Position numbers and translations under genes: made by a program. Positions 54,970-63,478 of a DNA stretch of 64,000 nucleotides are shown piece after piece. The stretch is from Johnsonella sp. (GTDB lineage: Bacteria; Bacillota; Clostridia; Lachnospirales; Lachnospiraceae), in the NCBI GenBank assembly GCA_030529445.1, contig JAUMWW010000015.1:1-64000 (forward strand), written 5' to 3'. Below the pieces are notes generated by a model. The model was not told where the DNA came from. It saw only the letters and a program-made list of their open reading frames with translations, and searched no databases. Numbering within the stretch: position 1 is the first letter of the stretch; each line of letters starts with the position of its first letter.

Positions 54970-56634
54970 ATGGAACAAAAAACAATTATCATCGGACATA
55001 AAAATCCCGATACGGATTCCATATGTTCCGCAATATCCTACGCATATCTTAAAAACAAGACGGAGAAGGGATGCTTTGAACCCAGACGTGCGGGAGAGAT
55101 CAATGAAGAAACCAGATTTGTGCTGGATTATTTTAAGCAGGAGGCGCCGAAGCTCAGTTCCAATATCAGAACCCAGGTAAGGGATATAGAGATCAGAAAA
55201 ACCGCGGGAGTGGATAAAGGAATTTCATTGAAGAAGGCATGGAATATCATGAATGAGGATTCCGTATCGACTCTGCCCGTTGTCAATGCCGAGGGGGTGC
55301 TGGAGGGAATCATTACGGTCAATGATATTGCCAATTCCTATATGAATATTAAAGAAAGCAGTATTCTTTCCAAAGCGAATACAAGATATTCCAATATCCT
55401 GGAGACGCTGGAGGCTCATCTGATCGTGGGCAAAGAGGAAGAGTCCTTTTCCTCCGGAAAGGTTCTGGTGGCTGCGGCGAATCCGGATTTGATGGAGTTT
55501 TATATAGAAAAAAACGATCTCGTCATCCTCGGCAACCGGTATGAGTCCCAGCTCTGCGCGATAGAGATGGGAGCTGCCTGCATCGTGGTTTGCGAGGGTG
55601 CCAGAGTCTCCGAAACGATCAAGAAGCTTGCGGCGGAGAAGAACACGACGGTGATCACGACGCCGGATGATACTTTCGGGGTGGCGAGGCTGATCAATCA
55701 ATCGATGCCGATAGGATTTTTTATGACCAAGGATGATTTGATGACCTTCTCGGAGGAGGATTACCTCGACGATATCAGAGAGGTGATGGCAGCAGTCAGA
55801 CATCGTTATTTTCCCGTTACGGATAAGAGGGGAAAATACATCGGGATGATTTCCAGACGAAACCTTTTGGGCGCAAAGGGCAAGAGGGTGATACTGGTCG
55901 ATCATAACGAGAAGACGCAGGCGGTTGCGGGAATAGAAGAGGCGAATATTGCCGAAATCATCGATCATCACAGGCTGGGTACGATCAGCACGATGGGACC
56001 GATTTATTTCAGAAACCAGCCGCTGGGCTGCACCTCGACGATTATTTATCAGATGTTCCGGGAAAAAGGGGTCAAGATACCGAAAAATATAGCGGGGCTG
56101 CTCTGCTCGGCGATTATCTCGGACACCCTGCTTTTCCGCTCTCCGACCTGTACCGAGGCGGATAAAGAGGCTGCGCTGGAGCTGGGAAAAATCGCAAAAA
56201 TAGAGGTGAATGAATATGCCTTCAAGATGTTTGCGGCAGCCGGAAATTTGGAATCGAAGACGGATGAGCAGATTTTCAAACAGGATTATAAGAGATTTCA
56301 GCTGGGCAAACTCAATATCGGAATCGGGCAGATCAGCTCGCTCAGCGGAGAGGAGCTGGGGGCGATCAAAAAGAGGCTGCTTCCTTATATTGACAGCATA
56401 TATGAAACTGCGCAGGAGGATATGATTTTTATGATGCTGACGGATATCCTTAAGCAGAGCACGGATCTGATCTGCATAGGGCACGGTGCTTCGGCGCTTG
56501 CCAAGGAATCTTTCCGGATAGAGGGGGAATCCGCACATCAGGAACACAGTGTCTGGTTGGAGGGCGTCGTATCCAGGAAAAAACAGTTGGTTCCGGGGCT
56601 GACCATCGGAGTGCAGGCCTCTCAGCGAGGTTGA
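54970..56634 (+). CDS. ppaC: Manganese-dependent inorganic pyrophosphatase with CBS-DRTGG regulatory insert
   Basis: A 554-residue family II pyrophosphatase of the DHH superfamily that hydrolyses pyrophosphate. The metal motifs GHKNPDTDSI (N terminus) and DHHRLG (about residue 335) are intact. A regulatory insert of two CBS motifs (LPVVNAEGVLEGIITVNDI and YFPVTDKRGKYIGMISRRNL) with a DRTGG-like domain between them senses adenine nucleotides in the family. ATG 54970 follows GGAGGGG; GTG 54958 in frame is part of that site. Confidence 0.95.
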   Translation: MEQKTIIIGHKNPDTDSICSAISYAYLKNKTEKGCFEPRRAGEINEETRFVLDYFKQEAPKLSSNIRTQVRDIEIRKTAGVDKGISLKKAWNIMNEDSVSTLPVVNAEGVLEGIITVNDIANSYMNIKESSILSKANTRYSNILETLEAHLIVGKEEESFSSGKVLVAAANPDLMEFYIEKNDLVILGNRYESQLCAIEMGAACIVVCEGARVSETIKKLAAEKNTTVITTPDDTFGVARLINQSMPIGFFMTKDDLMTFSEEDYLDDIREVMAAVRHRYFPVTDKRGKYIGMISRRNLLGAKGKRVILVDHNEKTQAVAGIEEANIAEIIDHHRLGTISTMGPIYFRNQPLGCTSTIIYQMFREKGVKIPKNIAGLLCSAIISDTLLFRSPTCTEADKEAALELGKIAKIEVNEYAFKMFAAAGNLESKTDEQIFKQDYKRFQLGKLNIGIGQISSLSGEELGAIKKRLLPYIDSIYETAQEDMIFMMLTDILKQSTDLICIGHGASALAKESFRIEGESAHQEHSVWLEGVVSRKKQLVPGLTIGVQASQRG

Positions 56635-56636
56635 TC

Positions 56637-57155
56637 ATGCAAAGAGAGAAAAAAGTCGCGCTAAAAGACAATATCACCCTGATCGGGATGCCCGCCTCCG
56701 GGAAAAGCACGATCGGAACGCTTCTGGCAAAGAGACTGGGCAAAGAGTTTATCGATACGGATCTTTTGATTCAGGAGAAATACAATAAGAGCTTAAAGGA
56801 ATTGATCCTCGAATACGGGGATGAGGGATTCAGGAAGCTGGAGGAAGAGGTAAATTCCGAGATTTCCGTACAAAATGCCGTGATTGCACCGGGAGGAAGC
56901 GTAATATACGGAGAGAAAGCGATGCGGCATCTGAAAGAAATCAGCACCCTTATTTATCTGGAGCTTTCCTATAATGCGATAAAGTCGAGGCTCGGAGACT
57001 TTAGAGAAAGAGGGGTGAGCCTTCCGCAGGGTCAGACCCTGCGCGGACTCTACGATGAGAGAGTGCCGATGTATAAGAAATATGCGGATATTACCGTCAA
57101 TGAAATGAAAAAGAGCATGAAAAAAATAGTTGACGAAATCTGCGAAAGGATTTAA
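56637..57155 (+). CDS. Shikimate-kinase-like protein, divergent
   Basis: A 172-residue P-loop kinase with GMPASGKST, FIDTD and FRKLEEEV as in shikimate kinase. The substrate loop reads APGGS rather than AxGGG, and the lid has GVSLPQGQTL in place of RPLL. The window already has a canonical AroK, so this paralogue may act on something else. It starts after GCGAGG at 56625-56630, overlapping the end of ppaC closely. Likely annotated as shikimate kinase in databases; I hold the substrate open. Confidence 0.75.
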   Translation: MQREKKVALKDNITLIGMPASGKSTIGTLLAKRLGKEFIDTDLLIQEKYNKSLKELILEYGDEGFRKLEEEVNSEISVQNAVIAPGGSVIYGEKAMRHLKEISTLIYLELSYNAIKSRLGDFRERGVSLPQGQTLRGLYDERVPMYKKYADITVNEMKKSMKKIVDEICERI

Positions 57156-57158
57156 AAA
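57130..57158 (+). promoter_or_regulatory. Possible promoter for queT
   Basis: TTGACG at 57130-57135 and TAAAAA at 57153-57158 with a 17-base spacer, inside the end of the preceding gene. The start point would fall at about 57165, exactly at the riboswitch. Confidence 0.45.
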
Positions 57159-57162
57159 GAGA

Positions 57163-57207
57163 GATACGTGTGTTCGAAACCATCCACACGAAAAACAAAA
57201 CTAGGGA
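57163..57207 (+). promoter_or_regulatory. PreQ1-I riboswitch
   Basis: Stem P1 CGTGTG (57167-57172) with CACACG (57185-57190), loop TTCGAAACCATC, then an A-rich tail ending AAACTAGGGAG that contains the ribosome site of queT. The CC in the loop can pair with GG of the tail to form the pseudoknot that hides the ribosome site when preQ1 is bound. The tail resembles the Thermoanaerobacter form (AACAAAACAAGG). Translational control is inferred. Confidence 0.85.
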
Positions 57208-57216
57208 GAAAATAAA

Positions 57217-57723
57217 ATGAGAGAACGAAACAGGAATTCATTAACTTACATGGTGCATGCGGCGGCGATCGCGGCGGTTTATACGGTGCTTACGATTTTG
57301 TTTGCGCCGATCAGCTTCGGTCCTATACAGCTTCGGGTGAGCGAAGCGCTCTGCATACTGCCGGTTTTCACGCCGGCGGCGATACCGGGACTGTTTGCGG
57401 GCTGCTTGCTTTCCAATTTTTTAGGAGGAGCGATGCCGGCGGATATTCTCTTCGGAAGTCTTGCGAGCCTTTTGGGTGCATACGGGACCTATCTCTTGAG
57501 AGAGAAGAAATATCTTGCAAGCCTGCCGCCGATTCTGTCAAACGCATTGATCATTCCCTTCGTACTGCGCTATGCATACGGGGTGAGCGATCTGATTCCC
57601 TTCATGATGCTGACGGTGGGAATCGGCGAGCTGATTGCGGTCGGCGTATTCGGCAATATACTGATGGCTGCGCTTTCAAAATACAGGCATGTTCTCTTCG
57701 GTGAGATAATGAGAGAGTCATAG
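57217..57723 (+). CDS. queT: Queuosine precursor transporter QueT
   Basis: A 168-residue membrane protein of the QueT family, the substrate-binding subunit of an energy-coupling-factor type importer for preQ1 or a related queuosine precursor. It has five or six hydrophobic helices and the segments FGPIQLRVSEALCILPVF and GCLLSNFLGG. The riboswitch immediately upstream supports this strongly. Confidence 0.93.
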   Translation: MRERNRNSLTYMVHAAAIAAVYTVLTILFAPISFGPIQLRVSEALCILPVFTPAAIPGLFAGCLLSNFLGGAMPADILFGSLASLLGAYGTYLLREKKYLASLPPILSNALIIPFVLRYAYGVSDLIPFMMLTVGIGELIAVGVFGNILMAALSKYRHVLFGEIMRES

Positions 57724-57790
57724 AAGCTTTGCCCTGCTTCGGACGAAAAAGATAAAATAAAAATCGAGGGAAAATCGAGGATGAAGACGG

Positions 57791-59167
57791 ATGTATAAGA
57801 TTGATTTTAAGAAACCCGCAAATATATTTTTTATCGGCATAGGCGGAATCAGTATGAGCGGACTGGCGAAAATACTGATCTGCAAAGGCTTTCAAATCAG
57901 CGGTTCCGACTGCAAGAGAAATGAAGCCTGCGAGGCTTTGGAGAAGCTCGGTGCCGAGATTCATTACGGGCATAGAGAAGAAAATATCAAAGAAGAGGTC
58001 GAGTATATCGTCTATACGGCGGCAATACATGAGGATAATCCCGAGATGAAGGAAGCCGGGAAGCGGGGTCTGCCCCTGATCGGCAGAGCGCAGCTTCTGG
58101 GCTGGCTGATGGAAAACTACCGCACTTCGATTGCGGTCAGCGGTACACACGGAAAAACTACGGTGACTTCGATGATCAGCCATATTCTGATGGAAGCGGG
58201 GCTGGATCCCACGATATCGATAGGGGGAATGCTCCCTCTGATCGGCGGCAATGTGCGTATAGGCGCAGAGGAGGTCTTTTTAACCGAAGCCTGCGAGTAT
58301 ACGAACAGCTTCCACGATCTGTATCCGAATTATGAGATTATACTGAATATCGAAGCGGATCATTTGGATTTTTTCAAGGATATTGAAGAGATCAGAGCTT
58401 CTTTTCAAAAATTCATTTTGAATATGGGAGAAGAGGGAACCCTGATCCTGAACGGAAAGATTGCAAAAGCAGAGGAGCTCTGCGAGGGCTTTTGCGGCAG
58501 GCTGCTGCGCTTCGGCACGGAAGATGCCGATGTTTATGCAAAAAACATAGAGTATGACGAATTCGGCTCCCCCTCTTTCGACCTTATCGCGGGAGGAGAA
58601 AAGATCGGAAGGATCAGGCTCTCCGTGATCGGAGAGCATAATATCGACAATGCGCTTGCGGCAATCGCGCTTGCGCTTGCGCTCGGAATAGGGATAGAAG
58701 AGATTCAAAAGGGGCTTGCGGGCTTTTGCTGCGTGGGAAGGCGTTTTGAGCATAAGGGGAAGATCGGAGAGATCAATATCGTGGACGATTATGCCCACCA
58801 TCCCCAGGAGATAGAGGCGACGCTGCGGGCGGCAAGGCGCTATCCGCATAGGAAGATTTACTGCGTGTTTCAGCCCCATACCTATACGAGAACCAAGGCG
58901 ATGCTTGCCGAATTTGCGAAGGCGCTGCGCCTTGCGGATGTGGTAGTGCTGACCAAGATCTATGCGGCGAGGGAGAGCGATACGCTCGGAGTAAGCTCCC
59001 GGGATATTCTGAATCTGATCAGAAAAGAGGGAGGGGAGGCATACTATTTTGACTCCTTCGATGAGGTAGAAAATTTTTTGCTGGAAAATCTTTGTGCACA
59101 GGATCTGTGTATAACTATGGGAGCGGGCGATATCGTAAAAGTCGGAGAAAGCCTGCTGGGCAACTGA
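57791..59167 (+). CDS. murC: UDP-N-acetylmuramate--L-alanine ligase
   Basis: A 458-residue cytoplasmic ligase that adds L-Ala to UDP-MurNAc in peptidoglycan synthesis. It has the N-terminal IGGISMSGLAKIL, the ATP loop GTHGKTT (about residue 117), the Mg-binding TEACEY, and DDYAHHPQEI in the C-terminal domain. All key motifs are intact. A DnaA box lies inside its last codons. Confidence 0.96.
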   Translation: MYKIDFKKPANIFFIGIGGISMSGLAKILICKGFQISGSDCKRNEACEALEKLGAEIHYGHREENIKEEVEYIVYTAAIHEDNPEMKEAGKRGLPLIGRAQLLGWLMENYRTSIAVSGTHGKTTVTSMISHILMEAGLDPTISIGGMLPLIGGNVRIGAEEVFLTEACEYTNSFHDLYPNYEIILNIEADHLDFFKDIEEIRASFQKFILNMGEEGTLILNGKIAKAEELCEGFCGRLLRFGTEDADVYAKNIEYDEFGSPSFDLIAGGEKIGRIRLSVIGEHNIDNALAAIALALALGIGIEEIQKGLAGFCCVGRRFEHKGKIGEINIVDDYAHHPQEIEATLRAARRYPHRKIYCVFQPHTYTRTKAMLAEFAKALRLADVVVLTKIYAARESDTLGVSSRDILNLIRKEGGEAYYFDSFDEVENFLLENLCAQDLCITMGAGDIVKVGESLLGN

Positions 59168-59236
59168 CTTATCCACTCTTTCCACAGAGAGGCTTATCCA
59201 CGGATGTGAATAAGTTGTGTATTTCTTTGTGTATAA
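59106..59236 (+). promoter_or_regulatory. Cluster of DnaA boxes between murC and dnaD
   Basis: Exact or near matches to TTATNCACA occur at 59106-59114 (-, TTATACACA), 59169-59177 (+, TTATCCACT), 59194-59202 (+, TTATCCACG), 59205-59213 (-, TTATTCACA) and 59228-59236 (-, TTATACACA); weaker ones lie at 59178-59186 and 59216-59224. Five good sites within 131 bases is far above chance. An AT-rich stretch (59237-59275) follows, before the dnaD gene. Confidence 0.75.
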
Positions 59237-59318
59237 CTCTATTCAAATTTAAGATTCGCTATGCTATTATGTAGCTGCAATCGGCTCGGATCGGTAAAAA
59301 ACACGAATGAGGTAGGGT

Positions 59319-60395
59319 ATGAAAATAAAGTTTAAGAGTCTGGATATATCGGATATTGCAGTGCTTTCCAAGGAATTTATCAATAAGCATATGATAAAGG
59401 CAAACGGAGAGTATGTAAAAGTTTATCTCTATCTATGCATCAGAGCAAAGGAAGAGCTTTGCGTGGACAGTATAGCGGAGGAGCTCTGCCTTACCGAAAA
59501 GGATGTGATCAGGGCGATACGGTATTGGAAAAAGGAAGGCTTGATCATGGAGGAAAAGGAAGCTTCTGCGCAGGAAAGCTGCGCGCTGAAGAAGAAGGAG
59601 GAGGCTTTTCTTCCCCGGGAAGGGCTCTTTGAGGCTTCGGATGCGGAAGCGAAGGAGGAAGAGATCGGTCCGAAAGAGGAAAATGCGCAGATTTTTTCGG
59701 CTTCCGAGATACCGGATAAATCCGAAGTCGATCTGGTCAGGCTGGAAGAGGACAAGGAATTCAAGGATCTGGTTTATTGTGCGCAGACCTATCTGGCAAA
59801 GACATTTACGGCGACGGATATCAGAACGATGGCGTATATGTACGATGTGCTCAGGCTTCCCACCGAGCTGATCGAATATTTAATAGAGATCTGCGTACAG
59901 AAAGAGAAGCGCTCCTTAAGATATATAGAAGCGATAGCGATAGATTGGAAATCCAAAAATATTTGCAGCATCGAGCAGGCAAAGGAGGATTCCAAGCTCT
60001 TTCAAACAGGCACTCATGCGGTAAGCAAGGCATTCGGTCTGGGAAACCGCAGCCTCGGCTCCGGTGAGGAAGAATATATTGAAAAATGGACAAGGCAATG
60101 GGGCTTTTCCGCAAAGCTTATCGCATTGGCATGCGAGAAAACGCTGGCGGCGGTGCATAAGCCCAGCTTTCAGTATGCCGACTCCATTTTGTCGAATTGG
60201 AGGAAGGAAGGCGCATACAGCTTAGAAAAGATAGAAGAACTGGATGCGCAGCGGCAGGATAAGATCAAGACGATACCGCTGACAAAGCAAAAGCCGCAAA
60301 AAGCGGGAAATAAGTTTAATAATTTTGAACAGAGGGATGACGATCTGGACAGCATGATATTGGACAGGCTCAGTTTACAGCTGAATCAAAACTGA
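59319..60395 (+). CDS. DnaD-domain primosome protein
   Basis: A 358-residue DnaB/DnaD-type replication protein of Firmicutes. The N-terminal winged helix (about residues 1-75, AEELCLTEKDVIRAIRYWKK) is followed by an acidic linker and two DnaD C-terminal type repeats, about 145-225 and 245-300, each ending with an (A/Y)(I/A)xxIxxxWxxx(N/G) pattern (AIAIDWKSKN, ADSILSNWRKEG). It would help load helicase with the next gene. GAGGTAGGG precedes the ATG. Confidence 0.87.
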   Translation: MKIKFKSLDISDIAVLSKEFINKHMIKANGEYVKVYLYLCIRAKEELCVDSIAEELCLTEKDVIRAIRYWKKEGLIMEEKEASAQESCALKKKEEAFLPREGLFEASDAEAKEEEIGPKEENAQIFSASEIPDKSEVDLVRLEEDKEFKDLVYCAQTYLAKTFTATDIRTMAYMYDVLRLPTELIEYLIEICVQKEKRSLRYIEAIAIDWKSKNICSIEQAKEDSKLFQTGTHAVSKAFGLGNRSLGSGEEEYIEKWTRQWGFSAKLIALACEKTLAAVHKPSFQYADSILSNWRKEGAYSLEKIEELDAQRQDKIKTIPLTKQKPQKAGNKFNNFEQRDDDLDSMILDRLSLQLNQN

Positions 60396-60435
60396 TGCGA
60401 AGAGGTTGATTTGCCCGTTTACTCAGGAGAAGGAT

Positions 60436-61422
60436 ATGGCGATAAGCAATTCGCAGTATAATGCAATTATCAGGGAATATGAAGAGCTTCAGGCTAAGGC
60501 AAGACGGGAGCAGGAGGAGAGGACGCAGGAGGTATATCGCGCGATTCCCTGCATGAAGGAGCTCTGCGTGCAGGCGGGAAGTTCCGCCTTGGAAAGATAC
60601 CGGAAGCTCGTTTTGGAAAAGAAAAAGGATGCGCTCGATGATTTCGGGGAAGAGATTGAAGAAATCAGGAGAGAAAAAGAGGCGCTTTTGGCGGAGCACG
60701 GCTTTGAAAGAGATTATATGGAGCTGCGCTATCGCTGCCCGGACTGCAAAGACAGCGGATATAAAGAGGGAAGAAAATGCAGCTGCTTTCGGCAGAAGAT
60801 CAATAAGCTTCTGTATGCGCAGTCCAATATCGACAAAATACTTTCTAAAGAAAACTTTGATTCTTTTTCTTACGAGCTCTATGATGACGAAAGAAAGATC
60901 AGCAATATCGGGATGACGGCGAGAGAGTATATGAGAAAAATCGTTGCGATTTGTGAGAATTTTGTCAGCGATTTCGATCAAAAGCATGAAAACATCATGT
61001 TTATGGGAAATACCGGGGTCGGAAAGACTTTTCTCTCCAACTGCATTGCCAAAAGACTGCTTGACAGCAATCATTCCGTTATCTATATGACGGCGACGGA
61101 GTTTTTTGACAGGATGGGCAAGTCGAAGTTCGAAAAAGACAGTGAAATAAAAACGGAGGATCTGCTGGAACATCTGACGGAATGTGAACTTCTCATTATT
61201 GACGATCTCGGAACGGAGGTGGTCAACAGCTTTACAAGTTCCGGCTTATTTTATATAATCAATCGAAGATTAAATGCAGAAAAATCAATGATTATTTCCA
61301 CCAATCTTTCGATGAAGATGCTCAGAGATATTTATACGGAGAGGGTAACATCAAGAATATCCAGTGCATATTATGTGATTCCGCTTTACGGAGATGATAT
61401 CAGGAGAAAGGTGAAAGTATGA
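60436..61422 (+). CDS. DnaC/DnaI-type helicase loader
   Basis: A 328-residue AAA+ protein that loads the replicative helicase. The N-terminal helical part is followed by a Cys cluster (CPDCKDSGYKEGRKCSC, about residues 100-116), then the ATPase with Walker A GNTGVGKTFLSN and Walker B LLIIDDLGTE. TTG 60406 opens the frame, but AGGAGAAGG supports ATG 60436. Operon with the DnaD-type gene; overlaps prs by 4 bases. Confidence 0.88.
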   Translation: MAISNSQYNAIIREYEELQAKARREQEERTQEVYRAIPCMKELCVQAGSSALERYRKLVLEKKKDALDDFGEEIEEIRREKEALLAEHGFERDYMELRYRCPDCKDSGYKEGRKCSCFRQKINKLLYAQSNIDKILSKENFDSFSYELYDDERKISNIGMTAREYMRKIVAICENFVSDFDQKHENIMFMGNTGVGKTFLSNCIAKRLLDSNHSVIYMTATEFFDRMGKSKFEKDSEIKTEDLLEHLTECELLIIDDLGTEVVNSFTSSGLFYIINRRLNAEKSMIISTNLSMKMLRDIYTERVTSRISSAYYVIPLYGDDIRRKVKV

Positions 61423-62648
61423 GATCGGAAGAAGATGTTTTGCGGGAGGAAGAAATGTCGGATCAGGCAAAAATGATAGAAAGCATACCGGTTGGACCTT
61501 TGGGGCTGGTGCCCTTAAAAAGCTGCGAGCAGATGGCAAAAAAAGTCGATGAATACCTCGTGGAATGGAGGGGACAGAAGCAGAGCGAACATAAAGCAAG
61601 CGCCGCATTTATGGAATATGAAAAAGATTCCTATATCATACCTGCCCATATCAGCCGCTTCGGCTCGGGAGAAGCAAAGGGCTTTATCGAGGAATCCGTC
61701 AGAGGAGACGATATCTATATTATGGTGGATGTATGCAATTACAGCCTGACCTATTCCCTCTTCGGAAAAACCAACCATACCTCTCCCGACGATCATTTTC
61801 AGGATTTGAAAAGAATTATTGCGGCGGCTGCGGGAAAGGCGAGAAGAATTAACGTCATTATGCCTTTCTTATATGAGGGAAGACAGCTGACCAGAAGGGG
61901 AAGGGAATCTCTTGATTGTGCGATCGCTCTGCAGGAGCTGGTAAGAATGGGAGTGGATAATTTCATCACCTTCGATGCACATGACCCGAGGGTGCAGAAT
62001 GCGATTCCGCTCAAAGGCTTCGAAACAGTGCAGCCGACCTATCAATGCATGAAGGCGCTTCTCCATGATCAGCCTGATCTGATCGTGGATGCCCAGCATA
62101 TGATGGTGATCAGCCCGGATGAGGGAGGAATGAAGAGGGCGATTCATTTTGCCAATCTTCTCGGGCTGGATGCGGGAATGTTCTATAAGAGAAAGGATTA
62201 TTCCAGACTGGTCAACGGGGAAAATCCGATGATTGCCAATGAATTTCTCGGCAGCAGTGTGGAAGGAAAAGATATTATCGTCATCGATGATATGATTTCC
62301 TCGGGCAATACCGTGATGGAGGTGGCAAAGGAAATCAGAGCGAGAAAGGCGAAACGGGTATTCATATTTGCAACCTTCGGTCTCTTTACGAACGGTTTTG
62401 CAAAGCTTGACGAGTATTATGAGAAAGGGGCGATAGACAGGATACTGACGACAAATCTCGTATATCAGTCGCCTGAGCTTCTGGCAAAGCCCTACTATAT
62501 CAATGTGGATATGAGCAAATATATCGCATTGATCATCGACAATCTCAATCATGACGCTTCTTTAAGCAAGCTTCTGACTCCTTCAGAGAGAATCAATCGG
62601 CTTCTGGAAAGACATAAGAAAGAAAGGGAGAAAGTGCAAAATAAATAA
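61419..62648 (+). CDS. prs: Ribose-phosphate pyrophosphokinase
   Basis: Makes PRPP from ribose 5-phosphate and ATP. The PRPP-binding loop IVIDDMISSGNTVME, the FDAHDPRVQNA catalytic region and EGRQLTRRGR are visible. At 409 residues it is longer than the usual 310-320, with about 60 extra residues at the N terminus and a charged C-terminal extension; clostridial long forms are known. It starts inside the helicase-loader stop. ATG 61455 is a later alternative. Confidence 0.9.
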   Translation: MRSEEDVLREEEMSDQAKMIESIPVGPLGLVPLKSCEQMAKKVDEYLVEWRGQKQSEHKASAAFMEYEKDSYIIPAHISRFGSGEAKGFIEESVRGDDIYIMVDVCNYSLTYSLFGKTNHTSPDDHFQDLKRIIAAAAGKARRINVIMPFLYEGRQLTRRGRESLDCAIALQELVRMGVDNFITFDAHDPRVQNAIPLKGFETVQPTYQCMKALLHDQPDLIVDAQHMMVISPDEGGMKRAIHFANLLGLDAGMFYKRKDYSRLVNGENPMIANEFLGSSVEGKDIIVIDDMISSGNTVMEVAKEIRARKAKRVFIFATFGLFTNGFAKLDEYYEKGAIDRILTTNLVYQSPELLAKPYYINVDMSKYIALIIDNLNHDASLSKLLTPSERINRLLERHKKEREKVQNK

Positions 62649-62652
62649 CTTT

Positions 62653-62681
62653 TTGACATATTCAAGGTTTTGTTTTATGAT
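62653..62681 (+). promoter_or_regulatory. Promoter of the LytTR regulator gene
   Basis: TTGACA at 62653-62658, 17-base spacer, TATGAT at 62676-62681, starting 5 bases after the prs stop. Confidence 0.8.
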
Positions 62682-62722
62682 AGTAAGAAGAACTTTAATT
62701 AAATATTAAGGAGTAATGCTAG

Positions 62723-63451
62723 ATGAGAGTCATAATATGTGATGATAATCTTCAGGATATACAAACTTACTCCGCAATCATTCAGAAAATACTGAAGGAG
62801 GAGGCGGTAGATGCCGAACTCCTGCAGTATGACAATCCCAGAAAACTCCTGTTTGATATGGATGAAAACAAAGATTTATCACAGGTAATTTTTCTGGACA
62901 TCAATATGCCGGAATTAAGCGGTATGGAAACCGCAAGACTCCTCAGGGATCAAGGATATGAGGGGGAAATTGTTTTTTTGACCTATTCAAAATCCCATAT
63001 GTTGGGAGCTTTTGATGTGAGAGCCTTTAATTATATCGTAAAATTTGAGACTCCAGAATCCAAGGTGAGAAAGATATTAAAGGAAGCGATCCAAAGGGTC
63101 TCGGATAAGGATCAGGAATACATATTGTTCACGGGAATAGGAGAGCATAGAAATATTGCTCTTTCCAGCATTAAGTATTTTGAGGTAAACGGAAAGATTA
63201 TCACGGTTCATTACGGAACGAAAAGCTTTGAATTTATTTCCACGATAGGAAAGATTGAGAATATGCTCTATTTAAAAGGCTTTCTCCGTGTACATAGATC
63301 CTATCTTGTGGCGACTGCTTCGATCGGAGCGTTTTCATACGGAGATCTGCTGCTTTTTGACGGAACCTCGATACCCGTAGGCAGAAAGTATTATGGGAAA
63401 TTAAAGGAAACAATGGAGAAGGCATCTTTGCTGCATAATCAGATAAGGTGA
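62723..63451 (+). CDS. LytTR-family response regulator
   Basis: A 242-residue AgrA/ComE/VirR-like regulator. The receiver domain (about 1-120) has ICDDN and the phospho-acceptor in FLDINMPELSG; the LytTR DNA-binding domain (about 140-240) shows YFEVNGKIITVHYG and FLRVHRSYLV. No histidine kinase is adjacent in the window, so partner and targets are unknown. It may control the secreted protein downstream. Confidence 0.92.
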   Translation: MRVIICDDNLQDIQTYSAIIQKILKEEAVDAELLQYDNPRKLLFDMDENKDLSQVIFLDINMPELSGMETARLLRDQGYEGEIVFLTYSKSHMLGAFDVRAFNYIVKFETPESKVRKILKEAIQRVSDKDQEYILFTGIGEHRNIALSSIKYFEVNGKIITVHYGTKSFEFISTIGKIENMLYLKGFLRVHRSYLVATASIGAFSYGDLLLFDGTSIPVGRKYYGKLKETMEKASLLHNQIR

Positions 63452-63478
63452 TGATGGAGTGTATCAGGAGCGGCAATA

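Noticed and set aside
55225-56547. 440-codon open frame on the - strand
   Set aside because: Antisense shadow of ppaC, which has intact DHH and CBS motifs.
59106-59236. Calling the DnaA-box cluster the replication origin
   Set aside because: No dnaA or dnaN nearby and no skew data in a single window; a regulatory or titration site is equally likely.
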